A stretch of DNA of 64,000 nt, taken from assembly GCA_938040055.1 (NCBI GenBank), contig CALHWY010000025.1, forward strand, positions 1 to 64,000, given 5' to 3'. Under the pieces are notes generated by a model. That model was not told the DNA's origin, did no database searches, and saw only the letters and a list, made by a program, of their open reading frames with translations. The translations under genes were made by a program, and so were the position numbers. Positions 33,594 to 43,425 of the stretch are shown in pieces (position 1 is the stretch's first letter; every line of letters starts with the position of its first letter). Origin of the DNA: an uncultured Endomicrobiia bacterium. Lineage in GTDB: Bacteria > Elusimicrobiota > Endomicrobiia > Endomicrobiales > Endomicrobiaceae.

Positions 33594-34950
33594 CCTCTTT
33601 TACTTTTTTGCCTTCTTCTTCTCCGTTTTTAGCGTCATCTTTTCCGCCGTCTTTTTCCGCGCCGTTTTTCGCCGTTTCTTTTGCGGCAAGCCCGGGATTA
33701 AGAATCATTTCTTTCACTTTGTTTTCTTTTATAAGCTCCAGGGCTTTGCTCAATACTATATCTTCTATTCTGTCTTTTTCTTCCACTTTGGATTTCGGCT
33801 CTTTATCTTTTGAAAAAATCATTTCGGATTGCGCGTATAATTTTACCTCGTCTTCGGGTTTTACGGTTATTTCTATATCGGGAGTTATTCCGTTTTTGGC
33901 GTTTTTTTCATCGGAATGGATAATCGGTCTGCCTGACGGAAGGTAATATTTGGCGACGGTAAGCCTTAAAGCGCTGCCGTCCGAAAGGGGAATTACCGAC
34001 TGAACGCTGCCTTTTCCGAAAGTATTGGCCCCTATTACAAGAGCTCTTTTAAGATCCTGCATGGCGCCGGCGACTATCTCGGAAGCCGAAGCCGAGCCTT
34101 TGTTGACCAGTATGACAAAAGGCATGCGGTCATATTCTCCGCCGCCTTTTGAAAAATACTCCTTTTTCATTTCTTCAAGTCTTCCCTTAGTCGTTAAAAT
34201 TACGGAATGTTCTTTCAAAAACAGCCCGCATATGTCAACAGCCGAATCAAGAAGCCCTCCGGGATTATTCCTCAAATCGAGAATAAGAGCTTTCATCCCC
34301 TTTTTAGAAAAATCGGCCAGCGCTTTTTTAATGTCAGCAGCGCTCTGGGAATTGAACTCCGACAGCCTTATATACGCCGTCTTATCTTCCAGCAATGCCG
34401 ATTTCACGGTTTCAATTTTTATTTTCTCTCTTGTCAGAACGAAATCAAGATCCTGTTTTACATTTTCTCTTGCCATTGTGACTTTGACTTTTGTTCCGGA
34501 TTTGCCTCTCATAAGCCTTACGGCTTCGTCGCTGGACATATTTACGGCCGATTGGTCGTCGATTTTGATTATTTTATCTTCCGGAAGAACGCCCGCTTTA
34601 TAAGCCGGAGTTCCCGGAATGGGGGAAACCACCGTTATAAAACCGTTTTTTAACATTATGCGCAAACCTATGCCGCTGTAAGAACCTTCCGTCTCGTTTT
34701 TCATTTCCTTATAATCTCTTTCTTCCATATACTGGGAAAAAGGATCAAGAGTTCTCACTACGCCTTTTATGGCTCCGACCGCCAGATCTTTCGGCTCGGT
34801 TTCGGAAACATAATTCGCGTTTATTATTTCCATCACGTCGATCATTATCTTCAGCTTGTCATATGTTTCGTCGGACGCCGAAAAAACGCCGTCCGCGGCG
34901 GCGAAAAACAATAAAACCGCGGCGGCAAATATTGTTTTCAGTTTTTTCAT
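33574..34950 (-). CDS. ctpA: C-terminal processing protease CtpA (S41)
   Basis: 458 residues from ATG 34950 behind GGAG; an upstream frame start at 34998 would precede the signal peptide. Signal peptide at ~1-25, a helical segment (VMEIINANYV), a PDZ domain (~90-175, GSYSGIGLRI...GTPAYKAGVLPEDKI), and the S41 catalytic core with Ser in GSASASEIVAGA and Lys in TFGKGSVQ. The C-terminus is an unusually long charged tail rich in Glu, Lys and Gly. These periplasmic proteases trim or degrade envelope proteins such as murein hydrolases. Its neighbours are an EnvC-like factor and FtsX, a known association. Confidence 0.95.
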   Translation of the reverse strand: MKKLKTIFAAAVLLFFAAADGVFSASDETYDKLKIMIDVMEIINANYVSETEPKDLAVGAIKGVVRTLDPFSQYMEERDYKEMKNETEGSYSGIGLRIMLKNGFITVVSPIPGTPAYKAGVLPEDKIIKIDDQSAVNMSSDEAVRLMRGKSGTKVKVTMARENVKQDLDFVLTREKIKIETVKSALLEDKTAYIRLSEFNSQSAADIKKALADFSKKGMKALILDLRNNPGGLLDSAVDICGLFLKEHSVILTTKGRLEEMKKEYFSKGGGEYDRMPFVILVNKGSASASEIVAGAMQDLKRALVIGANTFGKGSVQSVIPLSDGSALRLTVAKYYLPSGRPIIHSDEKNAKNGITPDIEITVKPEDEVKLYAQSEMIFSKDKEPKSKVEEKDRIEDIVLSKALELIKENKVKEMILNPGLAAKETAKNGAEKDGGKDDAKNGEEEGKKVKEGAEVGE

Positions 34951-35051
34951 TTTATTATTCTCCGTTTCGTCCGTAAAATAGCGGATCAGCCGCAGCAAAT
35001 TTCTAAAAATACGCGCGTGTCCGCTTAAAAATAAAGCATTGTCGTATTATA

Positions 35052-36191
35052 CTACTTTTTTATAAGCCATAAAAGCGGATTATCCGCAGCATTATTCTGT
35101 CTTATTTCAAAGTACAGAACGCTGTCGGAGTCCTGTCCCAGCCTGGCAATGACGGTGCCCCGGGAAACCCGCTGTTCTTCCTTTACAAGAATCTCGTCCA
35201 GATGCCCGTATACGGCAAAATAAGAGTTTTTATGATCCACAATAACGACCTTCCCGTACGAACGGAAATTTCCGGTAAAAACCACGGTGCCCGAATCCAC
35301 GCTTTTTATCTGCGCGAAATCAGCCGCGTCTATTTTTATTCCGTTGCTTATAATATATGTATCCAGTTCCGGATGCCTGCTCTTGCCGAACTTTACAATT
35401 ATTTCGCCTTCAACCGGCCACGGAAGGGATTTCTTCCTGTGCGCCGATGCGTCGGGAGTGCGTATTGACGTTCCGGTCTGTTTTTTCTTTTGCGCTTCGG
35501 AGAGCTTATTTATCAAATTTTTCATAGCTTTGGCCGTTTCATTCAGAGTCTTTATCTCTTTTTCCGCGGCGGCCCGCTTATTTACGGTGGACTTTAAAAG
35601 AACGCTTTTCTCTTTTATAAGTTTTTTTCTTTCTTTAGCGGTCGCGTTTTCTTCGGCGCGCAGTGAAATCAGCTTTTTTTTGGCTTTTTCCCACCTTTCA
35701 ACCTCCGCCGTCGAAAAGTTTACGGTTTTGGCCTCTTTTTCAAAATTGTCCTTCTTGTATTTCAGGGCGGCCTGGCGTATCTTATATTCAACCGGGTCAT
35801 CTTCATAAGAAAGCAGAAACGTCATCTTATTATAAAAATCAATCTCATTAAGCATCGCCCTGTTCCAGTCGCTCCGCTTCCGGCTGGCTTTATTATATTG
35901 CGCAGAAGCCGCCGCGAGATTTTTCTCGGCGTTTTTTATATCCGAAGAAAGCTTTTCAAGTTTCTCTTCGGCTTTTTCTATGGCTTCATTAAGAGAACTC
36001 AGCTCGCGCTTAAAAACTTTTTCCTGAAGCATAAGCCTGTCTTTCTCAAGCTGCTTCCTTTTTATCGTTTTTCTCACGTCCGAAAGCTGTCTGGACTGCT
36101 GTTTTATATCTTTATTTCCGGTTTGCGCGAATGCAAACTGAAAAGGCATAAATAATGCCGCAATTAGCGCTATAATTTTCTTTTTTTTCAT
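35052..36191 (-). CDS. envC: EnvC-like murein hydrolase activator, degenerate LytM domain
   Basis: 379 residues. A signal peptide (~1-22, FQFAFAQ) is followed by a long Lys/Glu coiled coil (~25-235) and a C-terminal M23/LytM domain (~255-379, LPWPVEGEIIVKFG). The catalytic zinc residues are missing: GIKIDA where active enzymes have HxGxD, and LYFEIR where they have LHFEIR, although YGHLDE keeps one His. This is the hallmark of EnvC/NlpD-like activators rather than hydrolases. Four bases separate it from ftsX, consistent with FtsX recruiting EnvC through its coiled coil. Confidence 0.9.
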   Translation of the reverse strand: MKKKKIIALIAALFMPFQFAFAQTGNKDIKQQSRQLSDVRKTIKRKQLEKDRLMLQEKVFKRELSSLNEAIEKAEEKLEKLSSDIKNAEKNLAAASAQYNKASRKRSDWNRAMLNEIDFYNKMTFLLSYEDDPVEYKIRQAALKYKKDNFEKEAKTVNFSTAEVERWEKAKKKLISLRAEENATAKERKKLIKEKSVLLKSTVNKRAAAEKEIKTLNETAKAMKNLINKLSEAQKKKQTGTSIRTPDASAHRKKSLPWPVEGEIIVKFGKSRHPELDTYIISNGIKIDAADFAQIKSVDSGTVVFTGNFRSYGKVVIVDHKNSYFAVYGHLDEILVKEEQRVSRGTVIARLGQDSDSVLYFEIRQNNAADNPLLWLIKK

Positions 36192-36195
36192 TTTT

Positions 36196-36927
36196 TTAAT
36201 CTTTAAGTATTATTCCGAAAGCCGCTGTGATGGGTATTATGTAGAATGCCGCCGCTTCATCAACAAGCAAAGGATGCTGTATAAACAGACACGCGCTCCA
36301 TACGCATATAAAACCCAGAGCCGAAGCCAGGAGATAAGCTATGGAATTGGTTATTAATTTCCAGGAATTTCTTTCATCCTGCATAATAAAAAGCGCGCTT
36401 TGGATTATAAGGAGAAACGCCATGACTATCGCAAAACCGGTAAGCAGTTTCCGGTAAAAATCCAGAAAGTTCCTGCTTGCGACATATTCCTTGAAATTAT
36501 CCGGATTAAACACGACTTCGTAAACGCCGTCTATGGCGGCTACGGCGTTTCTTGTGACGACAAGGAAATCGTCCGTAGGAAACTCCGCCGGAACGGCCTT
36601 AACATAAGATTGGAAAATTTCATTGTCGCCCGGAACGGAAATATCTTTAAGAAAAGGATTTTTCTCCACGGCTTTGGCATAAGCGTCTTCCGCGCTGACA
36701 TACTCGTCTATGGTCAAAAGCCCCAGCTCTTCGATGGCATTGCAGACTTCGGCGTCGTCTTTACAGTTTCTGTCTATAAAAACGGTTAAATTAAGCTTAG
36801 GAAGCAGGCTTTGGGCATGCTTTTGCGCCTGATAATAATGGTCGGCCGCCAAAACGCAAAACGCGGACACGGACGCCACCGATATAAACTTAAAAACTTT
36901 TGAAGCGGCTTTCAGTGAAGACCTCAT
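36196..36927 (-). CDS. ftsX: Cell-division protein FtsX
   Basis: 243 residues from ATG 36927 behind GGAG; a TTG at 36942 is less likely. One membrane helix near the start, then the FtsX extracellular domain (LTVFIDRNCKDDAEV, SAEDAYAKAVEKNPFLKD), then three membrane helices at the C-terminus in the usual 1+3 layout. FtsX couples the ATPase FtsE to peptidoglycan hydrolase activators outside. No ftsE gene precedes it; the next gene upstream is glgA, so ftsE has moved or been replaced. The sequence is diverged but the order ftsX-envC-ctpA supports the call. Confidence 0.85.
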   Translation of the reverse strand: MRSSLKAASKVFKFISVASVSAFCVLAADHYYQAQKHAQSLLPKLNLTVFIDRNCKDDAEVCNAIEELGLLTIDEYVSAEDAYAKAVEKNPFLKDISVPGDNEIFQSYVKAVPAEFPTDDFLVVTRNAVAAIDGVYEVVFNPDNFKEYVASRNFLDFYRKLLTGFAIVMAFLLIIQSALFIMQDERNSWKLITNSIAYLLASALGFICVWSACLFIQHPLLVDEAAAFYIIPITAAFGIILKD

Positions 36928-36957
36928 ATTCCGACTCCGCAATCCGAAACGAAAAAA

Positions 36958-38430
36958 TTATGGTTTAAACAGAAGTTCATGTCTTTTTTTATTTACCGTA
37001 TCTTCATACATCTGCCGGTAACGCTCAACGCTTTTTTTCCATGAGAAATCGCAGTTCATGGCATTTTGCATTAAAACCGACCAGTTGTATTTGTCTTTAA
37101 AAATCCGTTCCGACTTCAAAATAGTCTCAACAAAATTTTCCCCGTAAGTTATGTTAAACATAAAACCGTTTCCTTCTCCGGTAAAATGATTGTAATATGT
37201 AACGGTGTCCGAAAGCCCTCCGGTGCGGTTTACTATGGGGATGCTCCCGTAAGCCATAGAAATCATCTGGCTGAGCCCGCATGGCTCAAAACGCGAAGGC
37301 ATCATATAAGCGTCGCTGCCGGCGTATATCTGATGGGCGAGAGGCTCGTTATAATCGAAAAAAACAGCGACGTTTTCAGGCATTTTAGAAGCCGCATCCT
37401 GAAGCTGTCTCTGTATGAACCGGTCTCCGGAACCGAGAATCACAAACTGCATTTTCCGCCCGCCCAGACTGTAAAGCGCGTCCGTTATTATGTCGAAACC
37501 TTTCTGATTGTCAAGTCTTGAAACGCATCCGAAAAGATAAGCGTCCCGATCGACTTCAAAACCGCACATCTTTTGAAGTTCCGCCTTGCAGATTTTCTTT
37601 CCGGAAAGATTGTTTTTTGAAAAATTCGCCGGTATATAACCGTCGGTTTCGGGATTCCAGTAATCATAATCAATGCCGTTAAGTATTCCGTAAATTTCAT
37701 CCGGCCGCGAATTGAGAACTGCTTCCATTCCTCTTCCGTTAAACTCTTTTATTTCAAGCGCGTAAGTAGGGCTTACGGTTGAAACCGCGTCAGCCATTTC
37801 AATGCCGCTTTTAAGAAAATTAACATTATTGTAAAACTCAAGCTTATCGGGCGTAAAATCCTCCCAGGAAAAGCCCGCTGCCACAACCGTATCGGCGCCG
37901 AAGCTGCCCTGATAGGCGATATTATGAATAGTAAAAACGCTCGACGTGTTCCAGAAAAAGCCGTCGTTTTTAAGATTTGTCTTAAGGTAAGCCGGAATCA
38001 GCCCCGTCTGCCAGTCATGACAGTGTATTATGTCCGGACGGAACATAACGGCTTTTACCGCCTCAAGCGCGGCGCGGCAGAAAAAAATATATCTTTCCCT
38101 GTTGTCGCCGTAGTCATTTCCTCCGTCGCCGTAAACTCCGGGACGGTTAAAATAACGCATATTCTCAATAAAATAAACGTCAATGCCGTCCTCATTAAAA
38201 CCGTGTTTTATCCGGAACTTTTCCGTCTCTTTTCCGACATTCACCCTCAAAAGATAGGGAAGAGGTTCGAGATTGTATTTTTTGCCGTCTATGCTGCGGT
38301 ATTTCGGAAGTATTATTCTTACGTCATGCCCCATCTCTTTCAGATATTTGGGAAGAGTGCCGACTACGTCGGCAAGTCCTCCTACTTTCACAAAAGGGAC
38401 GCATTCCGAAGCGACCATCAGAATATTCAT
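36958..38430 (-). CDS. glgA: Glycogen synthase
   Basis: About 490 residues from ATG 38430 (MNILMVASECVPFVKVGGLADVVG), where GAGAG lies upstream; an in-frame ATG at 38463 overlaps the galT stop as ATGA and is a real alternative. Family markers: KVGGLADVVGTLP for ADP/UDP-glucose binding, HCHDWQTGLIPAY, and the C-terminal SRFEPCGLSQMISMAYGSIPIVNRTGGLSDTV. It elongates alpha-1,4-glucan from nucleotide-glucose. Gene order galT-glgA suggests hexose entry into glycogen; glgP nearby runs the reverse path. Confidence 0.95.
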   Translation of the reverse strand: MNILMVASECVPFVKVGGLADVVGTLPKYLKEMGHDVRIILPKYRSIDGKKYNLEPLPYLLRVNVGKETEKFRIKHGFNEDGIDVYFIENMRYFNRPGVYGDGGNDYGDNRERYIFFCRAALEAVKAVMFRPDIIHCHDWQTGLIPAYLKTNLKNDGFFWNTSSVFTIHNIAYQGSFGADTVVAAGFSWEDFTPDKLEFYNNVNFLKSGIEMADAVSTVSPTYALEIKEFNGRGMEAVLNSRPDEIYGILNGIDYDYWNPETDGYIPANFSKNNLSGKKICKAELQKMCGFEVDRDAYLFGCVSRLDNQKGFDIITDALYSLGGRKMQFVILGSGDRFIQRQLQDAASKMPENVAVFFDYNEPLAHQIYAGSDAYMMPSRFEPCGLSQMISMAYGSIPIVNRTGGLSDTVTYYNHFTGEGNGFMFNITYGENFVETILKSERIFKDKYNWSVLMQNAMNCDFSWKKSVERYRQMYEDTVNKKRHELLFKP

Positions 38431-38459
38431 TTTCTTTCTCTCAAATATTTTTAATATGT

Positions 38460-39461
38460 TCATTCGCTTTCTCTTAGATATTTAGCGGCTTCTTCCGGCA
38501 AAACAGGGTTCACGTAAAGACCTGTGCCCCATTCAAAACCCGCCGTTTTCATAAGTTTGGGAATAATTTCGATATGCCAGTGGTAGTAAGGCATATTTTT
38601 TTCTTTCAAAGGCGAAGTGTGTATAAGCAAGCTGCACGAAGGATCGTCAAGAACATTATAGAGTTTCGTAAAAACGCTTTTTGATATTTTCGACAGGTTT
38701 TTCAATTCTTTACTGGATACGGAGTCAAAATCCGTAAGATGGTTTTTAGGCATGATCCAAGTTTCGAAAGAGTATCTTGAAGCATAAGGGCACAGAGCGA
38801 TAAAATCCTCATTTTCGCCGACAAGCCTTTCCTGCGCTGAAGTTTCCTGGGAAATAATATCGCAAAAAACGCATCTTTCCTTATATTTAAAGTATCTTTC
38901 CGCTCCCAGAATTTCTTCTCTGACGCGCTTTGGGACTATAGGCATCGCTATCAGCTGGGAGTGCGGATGCTCAAACAAAGCGTTTGCCGATATGCCGTAA
39001 TTTTTAAAAGCAAGAATATATTCAAGCCTGGCGTCGTTTCTTAAATCTTTCATTCTGTCCGCAAAAGCGGAATATACTCTTTCATATTGTTCTTCGCTTT
39101 TTTCAGCCATAGACTCTTTATGCCGAGGCGTTTCAATTATTATCTCGTGAGCGCCGACTCCGTCCATTTTATCATACATTCCTTCTCCGCGCCTTTTAAG
39201 CGCGCCTTCAATTTCAAGCACGGGCTTATTATTGGGAATAACTCTCAGAGTCCAGTCTTTGGAATCGGCTTGCCTGTCAGGACTATTGCAGTAAGCAACA
39301 ATCTCATGCCTTGTCATGCTTTCATTGCCCGGGCAAAAAGGACAGTTCGAAAAATCCGCGGGATATTCTTCCTCACAAGAATGCGTTACTTTCTTAAATG
39401 TCCTCGCAGGATCTATTATCACCCATCTTCCTATTACCGGATCTCTTCTGAATTCGGGCAT
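38460..39461 (-). CDS. galT: Galactose-1-phosphate uridylyltransferase (GalT)
   Basis: 333 residues. ATG 39461 directly follows the stop of the TPR porin gene, behind GGGGGA. The zinc site shows as CPFC and the catalytic HPHSQ lies in ALFEHPHSQLIAMP, the GalT signature. RDPVIGRWVIIDPAR at the start matches this family. It exchanges UMP between UDP-glucose and galactose 1-phosphate; some bacterial relatives use ADP-glucose or other sugars. It overlaps the possible upstream start of glgA by four bases. Confidence 0.92.
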   Translation of the reverse strand: MPEFRRDPVIGRWVIIDPARTFKKVTHSCEEEYPADFSNCPFCPGNESMTRHEIVAYCNSPDRQADSKDWTLRVIPNNKPVLEIEGALKRRGEGMYDKMDGVGAHEIIIETPRHKESMAEKSEEQYERVYSAFADRMKDLRNDARLEYILAFKNYGISANALFEHPHSQLIAMPIVPKRVREEILGAERYFKYKERCVFCDIISQETSAQERLVGENEDFIALCPYASRYSFETWIMPKNHLTDFDSVSSKELKNLSKISKSVFTKLYNVLDDPSCSLLIHTSPLKEKNMPYYHWHIEIIPKLMKTAGFEWGTGLYVNPVLPEEAAKYLRESE

Positions 39462-41633
39462 TTAATCCCCCAAAGCTTTTATTCTGTCCAAAGCTTTTCT
39501 GCTTTCTATTTTTTTAGGTTCGTACTCCAGAGACTTTTCCAAATAAGCGACGGCTTTTGACTTTTGCCCCGAAGAATATGATTTTATTCCGAGGTCATAA
39601 TATTTCTTTGCCAGAACAGCCAAAAGCCTCTCGTACTCTCTTTCCGCGGCGGTATATTCTTTATTATATTCCAAAGCTTTTTTTAATTTTTCCACCGCTT
39701 CTTCCTGTTTGTCTATTTTTATAAAAGCCACGGCATCTTTGAAATAATTTTCGGATATGGCGTTTCTGGATTTTGCGGTATACTCTCTTATCTGCCCGTT
39801 TAAATCATAATAATTATTTTTTAAGCCTTTTTCCCTCAGAGCGACAAAAGTTTTGAGCGCATCCTCATATTTTCCGGCGTTGAAAAGGTCTACCGCCTGG
39901 CTGAAATGCGTTTCCATTTCTTTTTGTATTTTCTGGTTTGAAGAAAGAAACGAATCGTCTTTATCGGACAAACGGTCTTTGCCCTGCCTTTCCTTAGCAG
40001 TTTTCGAAGACATTTCCATAACCGACAAGTTCAAAGCCTTTTTTGAAAGCTCGTAATATTCTTTTGCGTCCGTACGTTTGGAGTCTGTGGCGTACACCGC
40101 GTTAAAATACTGAGCCGCTCTTTCATAATCGGCCATATTGTAATATTCCATGCCCTGCATAAACATTTTGTCGGCCTGAAGATCGGTAACTTTCGAAACC
40201 TGCGTCTGTATGACGGAAAGATATTTTAAAGCCCCGGCATTCTCCGGATCTATATCCAGTATCCTGGTAAACTTTTCCTTCGCAAAAATGAACTGTCCGG
40301 AATTATAATAGTCCATGCCCTCATTCCAAAGCGCGATGATCTCTTTTTCGTATTTTTTTCTGTTTTCCTGTATCTCTACTTTATAAAGTTTGGCGTTTAC
40401 CTGGGCAAGCCCGCTTTCGGCGTCCGCATTTTCCGGATCAACCCCCAAAACCCTGTAATAATAATTCCTAGCTTTTATCAAATTATTCTGATGCAAAGCG
40501 AGATCGGCTCTTCTCAGCCATTTATTTATCTGAAGTTCTATGTTTCTGTCGTATAAATCAAGATCGTATACCAGTTGTTTTAACAGTTCTTTTGAAGGCT
40601 GATGGTCCCGGTATACGGCAAGAATTTCTTCAAGCTGCTGCCTTGCGGAAATATAATCTTTTCTTTTATAAGCTTCTTCGGCCATATTAAAATTGTATCC
40701 GAGATAATAATCATAGGCTTTATTTTCATTGGAAATACGGCCGAACATAAATCCGAAATTCACGCTATGCTTAGGCGCATAATCCCCGAACTTCGCGGCG
40801 AAAGAATAGCCCGCGTTGAACGAGTCAAAATTTAAAAACAATCCTATCGTCGGCCCCCAGTTAATATAATCGCCGTAATCTCTCCAGCCCATTTTCAGGG
40901 TAACCGGATAGGCGGGAATGATTTCAAAGCCCAAAGCATATCCGGCATGATCGGAAAAAAACTTAATTGCGTCTGCGGTAAAAGCCGGTTTTGAAGCAAA
41001 AGGAAGATTATATCTTAAAGCGAGAGTAAAACTGCCGGGAAGCTCGATGTTTCCATATCCTGAAAGCTCGACATCATTGCCTAAATTCTTCAATGCCGCA
41101 AAAGCCCACAGTCCGGGCAGTATATTTTTGAGATTATAATGGCCTCCGACGTCAAATACAAAAGAAGTCTGCGATTGGCCGGAAATCTCAAACCGATAGG
41201 CCTTCGCCGTCGCGCCTACGCCTCCCATGTCGGAATAAACGGGAACGTCGGCAGAAAAAGGATAAACGTAGTTGAGATAAAAACCCATAAGAGTTCTGTC
41301 GGAGCTTCCGAGATTGTTATAGGAAAACGCCGCCGCGAAATTTCCGTATCCGGAAGGAATCATAAGCGACCCCGCCCCTCCGTACATTCCGTCATAGGCG
41401 GAAAGCCAGGAAAAATCAAGCCGGCCGGACAAAACGCTGAAATTCGATGACGGCGTATTGATAAAGGAAAGAGAGCCCGGAGACATAGAGGCTATAGTGC
41501 CGCCCGAAGCTTCCGAGTTTGAATCATAATTAAAAAGGAGATATTCGGAAACCGGCACGTCATCGGCCGCATAAAGGGCCCGGAAGACGAACAAAGAAAT
41601 AAAAATCTGCAAAAGCGCAATATATTTTTTCAT
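39462..41633 (-). CDS. Outer-membrane PorV/PorQ-like barrel fused to TPR repeats
   Basis: 723 residues. Signal peptide (~1-22, ALYAADD). The N-terminal ~300 residues look like a PorV/PorQ-type beta-barrel with alternating aromatic residues (SLMIPSGYGNFAAAFSYNN, KNLGNDVELSGYGN). From ~300 on, the sequence is a series of about seven TPR-like helical hairpins (YYRVLGVDPENADAESGLAQ, FTRILDIDPENAGALKYL, LEKSLEYEPKKIESRK). The barrel may anchor a periplasmic TPR scaffold. Its ATG overlaps the response regulator stop by four bases. No close functional homologue is known to me. Confidence 0.75.
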   Translation of the reverse strand: MKKYIALLQIFISLFVFRALYAADDVPVSEYLLFNYDSNSEASGGTIASMSPGSLSFINTPSSNFSVLSGRLDFSWLSAYDGMYGGAGSLMIPSGYGNFAAAFSYNNLGSSDRTLMGFYLNYVYPFSADVPVYSDMGGVGATAKAYRFEISGQSQTSFVFDVGGHYNLKNILPGLWAFAALKNLGNDVELSGYGNIELPGSFTLALRYNLPFASKPAFTADAIKFFSDHAGYALGFEIIPAYPVTLKMGWRDYGDYINWGPTIGLFLNFDSFNAGYSFAAKFGDYAPKHSVNFGFMFGRISNENKAYDYYLGYNFNMAEEAYKRKDYISARQQLEEILAVYRDHQPSKELLKQLVYDLDLYDRNIELQINKWLRRADLALHQNNLIKARNYYYRVLGVDPENADAESGLAQVNAKLYKVEIQENRKKYEKEIIALWNEGMDYYNSGQFIFAKEKFTRILDIDPENAGALKYLSVIQTQVSKVTDLQADKMFMQGMEYYNMADYERAAQYFNAVYATDSKRTDAKEYYELSKKALNLSVMEMSSKTAKERQGKDRLSDKDDSFLSSNQKIQKEMETHFSQAVDLFNAGKYEDALKTFVALREKGLKNNYYDLNGQIREYTAKSRNAISENYFKDAVAFIKIDKQEEAVEKLKKALEYNKEYTAAEREYERLLAVLAKKYYDLGIKSYSSGQKSKAVAYLEKSLEYEPKKIESRKALDRIKALGD

Positions 41634-41998
41634 TTTACCAGCCTGCTTATATTAATCGCAAGCCCTTCAATGTCTATCGGCTTAAAAATCACGTCGTCAG
41701 CGCCGGCCGCAAAACCCTTATCGACCTGCACGGCCATGTCTCCCGTTATAAGAATAACGGGCAGCTCCGCAAAATTTATGCTGGTTTTTATTGTTTTTAA
41801 AACTTCAAACCCGTTTTTATCCGGGAGGTTGACGTCCAGCAGCACAATATCAGGATTTTCAACGGCCAAAGCCTCTATTCCCGTCTCGGCGTTAAAAGCT
41901 TTTATAACTTCAAAACCTTTATCTTCCAAAACCGCCTTGGCAGAATCGACAAAAGACGCGTCATCGTCTACAATTAAAATTTTCTTTTTTTCGCTCAC
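41630..41998 (-). CDS. Stand-alone response-regulator receiver domain
   Basis: 122 residues, a receiver domain with no output domain. Acidic pocket Asp11-13 (ILIVDDD), phosphoacceptor Asp in IVLLDVNLPDKNG, conserved Thr in ILITGD and Lys in FKPIDIEG. The lone receiver sits between a PP2C phosphatase (2 bases upstream) and the porin-TPR gene (4-base overlap), with no histidine kinase in the window. In this context it may be phosphorylated by a distant kinase or act as a protein-interaction switch for the Ser/Thr kinase circuit. Confidence 0.92.
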   Translation of the reverse strand: MSEKKKILIVDDDASFVDSAKAVLEDKGFEVIKAFNAETGIEALAVENPDIVLLDVNLPDKNGFEVLKTIKTSINFAELPVILITGDMAVQVDKGFAAGADDVIFKPIDIEGLAINISRLVK

Positions 41999-42000
41999 AA

Positions 42001-43425
42001 TTATTCCCCCGCCTTTTCAGGAAGCATTATTACCGTCTTTTTCCCCAAAGTTCCCGAAAGCTCCAAAGACATGTCTATTGAAGCCGCCAGATAGTAATTA
42101 TCTTTCAAAATTTTATATCCCGGATACGTAAGAGTCATTTTATAATCTCCCTTTGGAAGTTTTATTTCCAGAGGATTGGAAGACGACAAACCTACGAATT
42201 TATTAGGGCCCGTCTTTTCTTCTATCAGAACCTGCACATTGGACAATGCCACGGTATAAGAGTCCTTGTCGCTGACGGTTTCTTTCAGTATTTCAAGCCT
42301 GGAAATTTTATCCGCGGCGGAAAGTATCTGGTTTGTTCTTTCATCGCTCGGAGTGCGTACGTCCAGATAAAGTCCGGAAACTGTTCCGGTAAGCTCATAG
42401 AACTCTTTTTCCTGTTTTTTGCTGAAATTCGAATAAGCGAAGATTGCGCCGACAACAAGAGCCACCGCAATGCAGGCGATAAATAAAGGATTTGCGAACA
42501 CATTCACTTTTTTCGCGGCTTTCGGAATCTCGAATTCGAAAATTTTGCCGTATTTGGAAAGGATCTTATCCTCCGCGCAAGACTGTCCGGAGTCTTCGTC
42601 TCCAACGGTAATCACGCTTTGCGCATAATACTCCGGCGCGGCAAAAGAAATATTGTCTTCCTCGGCTTTCAACGCTATGACGGTGGTATTATCCCTCCCT
42701 CCCGCATTATTGGCGGCCATTATCAGCTCGTTTGCGATGGCGTTAAGATTTCCCCTGTGTATATCGACTATTCCTTTAATAACCGAATCGTCTATTTCTC
42801 CGTTAAGCCCGTCGCTGCACATTATATAATAGTCTCCGGGCCTGACGATAAGCGCCCTGTAATCGACTTTTACCGTCGCCCCCGTGCCGAGAGCTCTTGT
42901 TATCATACTTTGCAGTTCCGCGGTCTTGACTTCGTCTTCGCGCATCTTGCCTTCGTCTATAAGTTCATTGACTTTTGAATGGTCTTTTGTAAGAAGCTCG
43001 ATTATTCCGCTTCTGATCCTGTAAATCCTGCTGTCGCCGGTATGATATATGTGCATCAAGCCGGTTTTCCGCTCAAATCTGGCGGCGACCGCGGTCGTGC
43101 CCATTCCGGCAAGTTTAGGATATTTTAAAGTAAGATTATGCAGAAGCCTGTTTGCGAGCATTATTGAAGCCGCCGGCCGCAAAAGCTCAGGATTTAAATG
43201 CGCAAACTTATTTCCGGCAACCGTCCGTATATCCGTATCTTCAAGCCTTTTGAAAGTCTTTAATATAACTTCCACGGCGCATTTGCTTGCAAAATCGCCG
43301 GCGGCCCCTCCGCCCATTCCGTCGCATACCACAAAAAAATTCCCGGCGGCATCAACTCCGAACGCATCCTGATTCTCTTTTCTTACTATGCCTGTATCTG
43401 TTTTACCGTAATGGAGCATTCTCAT
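42001..43425 (-). CDS. Membrane PP2C-family phosphatase with C-terminal PEGA-like domain
   Basis: 474 residues, starting at ATG 43425 in a four-base overlap with the FHA gene. The N-terminal ~250 residues are a PP2C phosphatase: RKENQDAFG, VVCDGMGGGAAGD with the metal-binding Asp, HTGDSRIYR, TKDHSKV and SDGLNGEIDD, then GGRDNTTVI. A membrane helix (~312-337) separates it from a periplasmic C-terminal domain ending in LPKGDYKMTLTYPGY, a PEGA-like beta fold. It is expected to dephosphorylate Thr residues made by the operon's kinase. The shared PEGA-type outer domains of kinase and phosphatase suggest both read the same envelope signal. Confidence 0.92.
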   Translation of the reverse strand: MRMLHYGKTDTGIVRKENQDAFGVDAAGNFFVVCDGMGGGAAGDFASKCAVEVILKTFKRLEDTDIRTVAGNKFAHLNPELLRPAASIMLANRLLHNLTLKYPKLAGMGTTAVAARFERKTGLMHIYHTGDSRIYRIRSGIIELLTKDHSKVNELIDEGKMREDEVKTAELQSMITRALGTGATVKVDYRALIVRPGDYYIMCSDGLNGEIDDSVIKGIVDIHRGNLNAIANELIMAANNAGGRDNTTVIALKAEEDNISFAAPEYYAQSVITVGDEDSGQSCAEDKILSKYGKIFEFEIPKAAKKVNVFANPLFIACIAVALVVGAIFAYSNFSKKQEKEFYELTGTVSGLYLDVRTPSDERTNQILSAADKISRLEILKETVSDKDSYTVALSNVQVLIEEKTGPNKFVGLSSSNPLEIKLPKGDYKMTLTYPGYKILKDNYYLAASIDMSLELSGTLGKKTVIMLPEKAGE

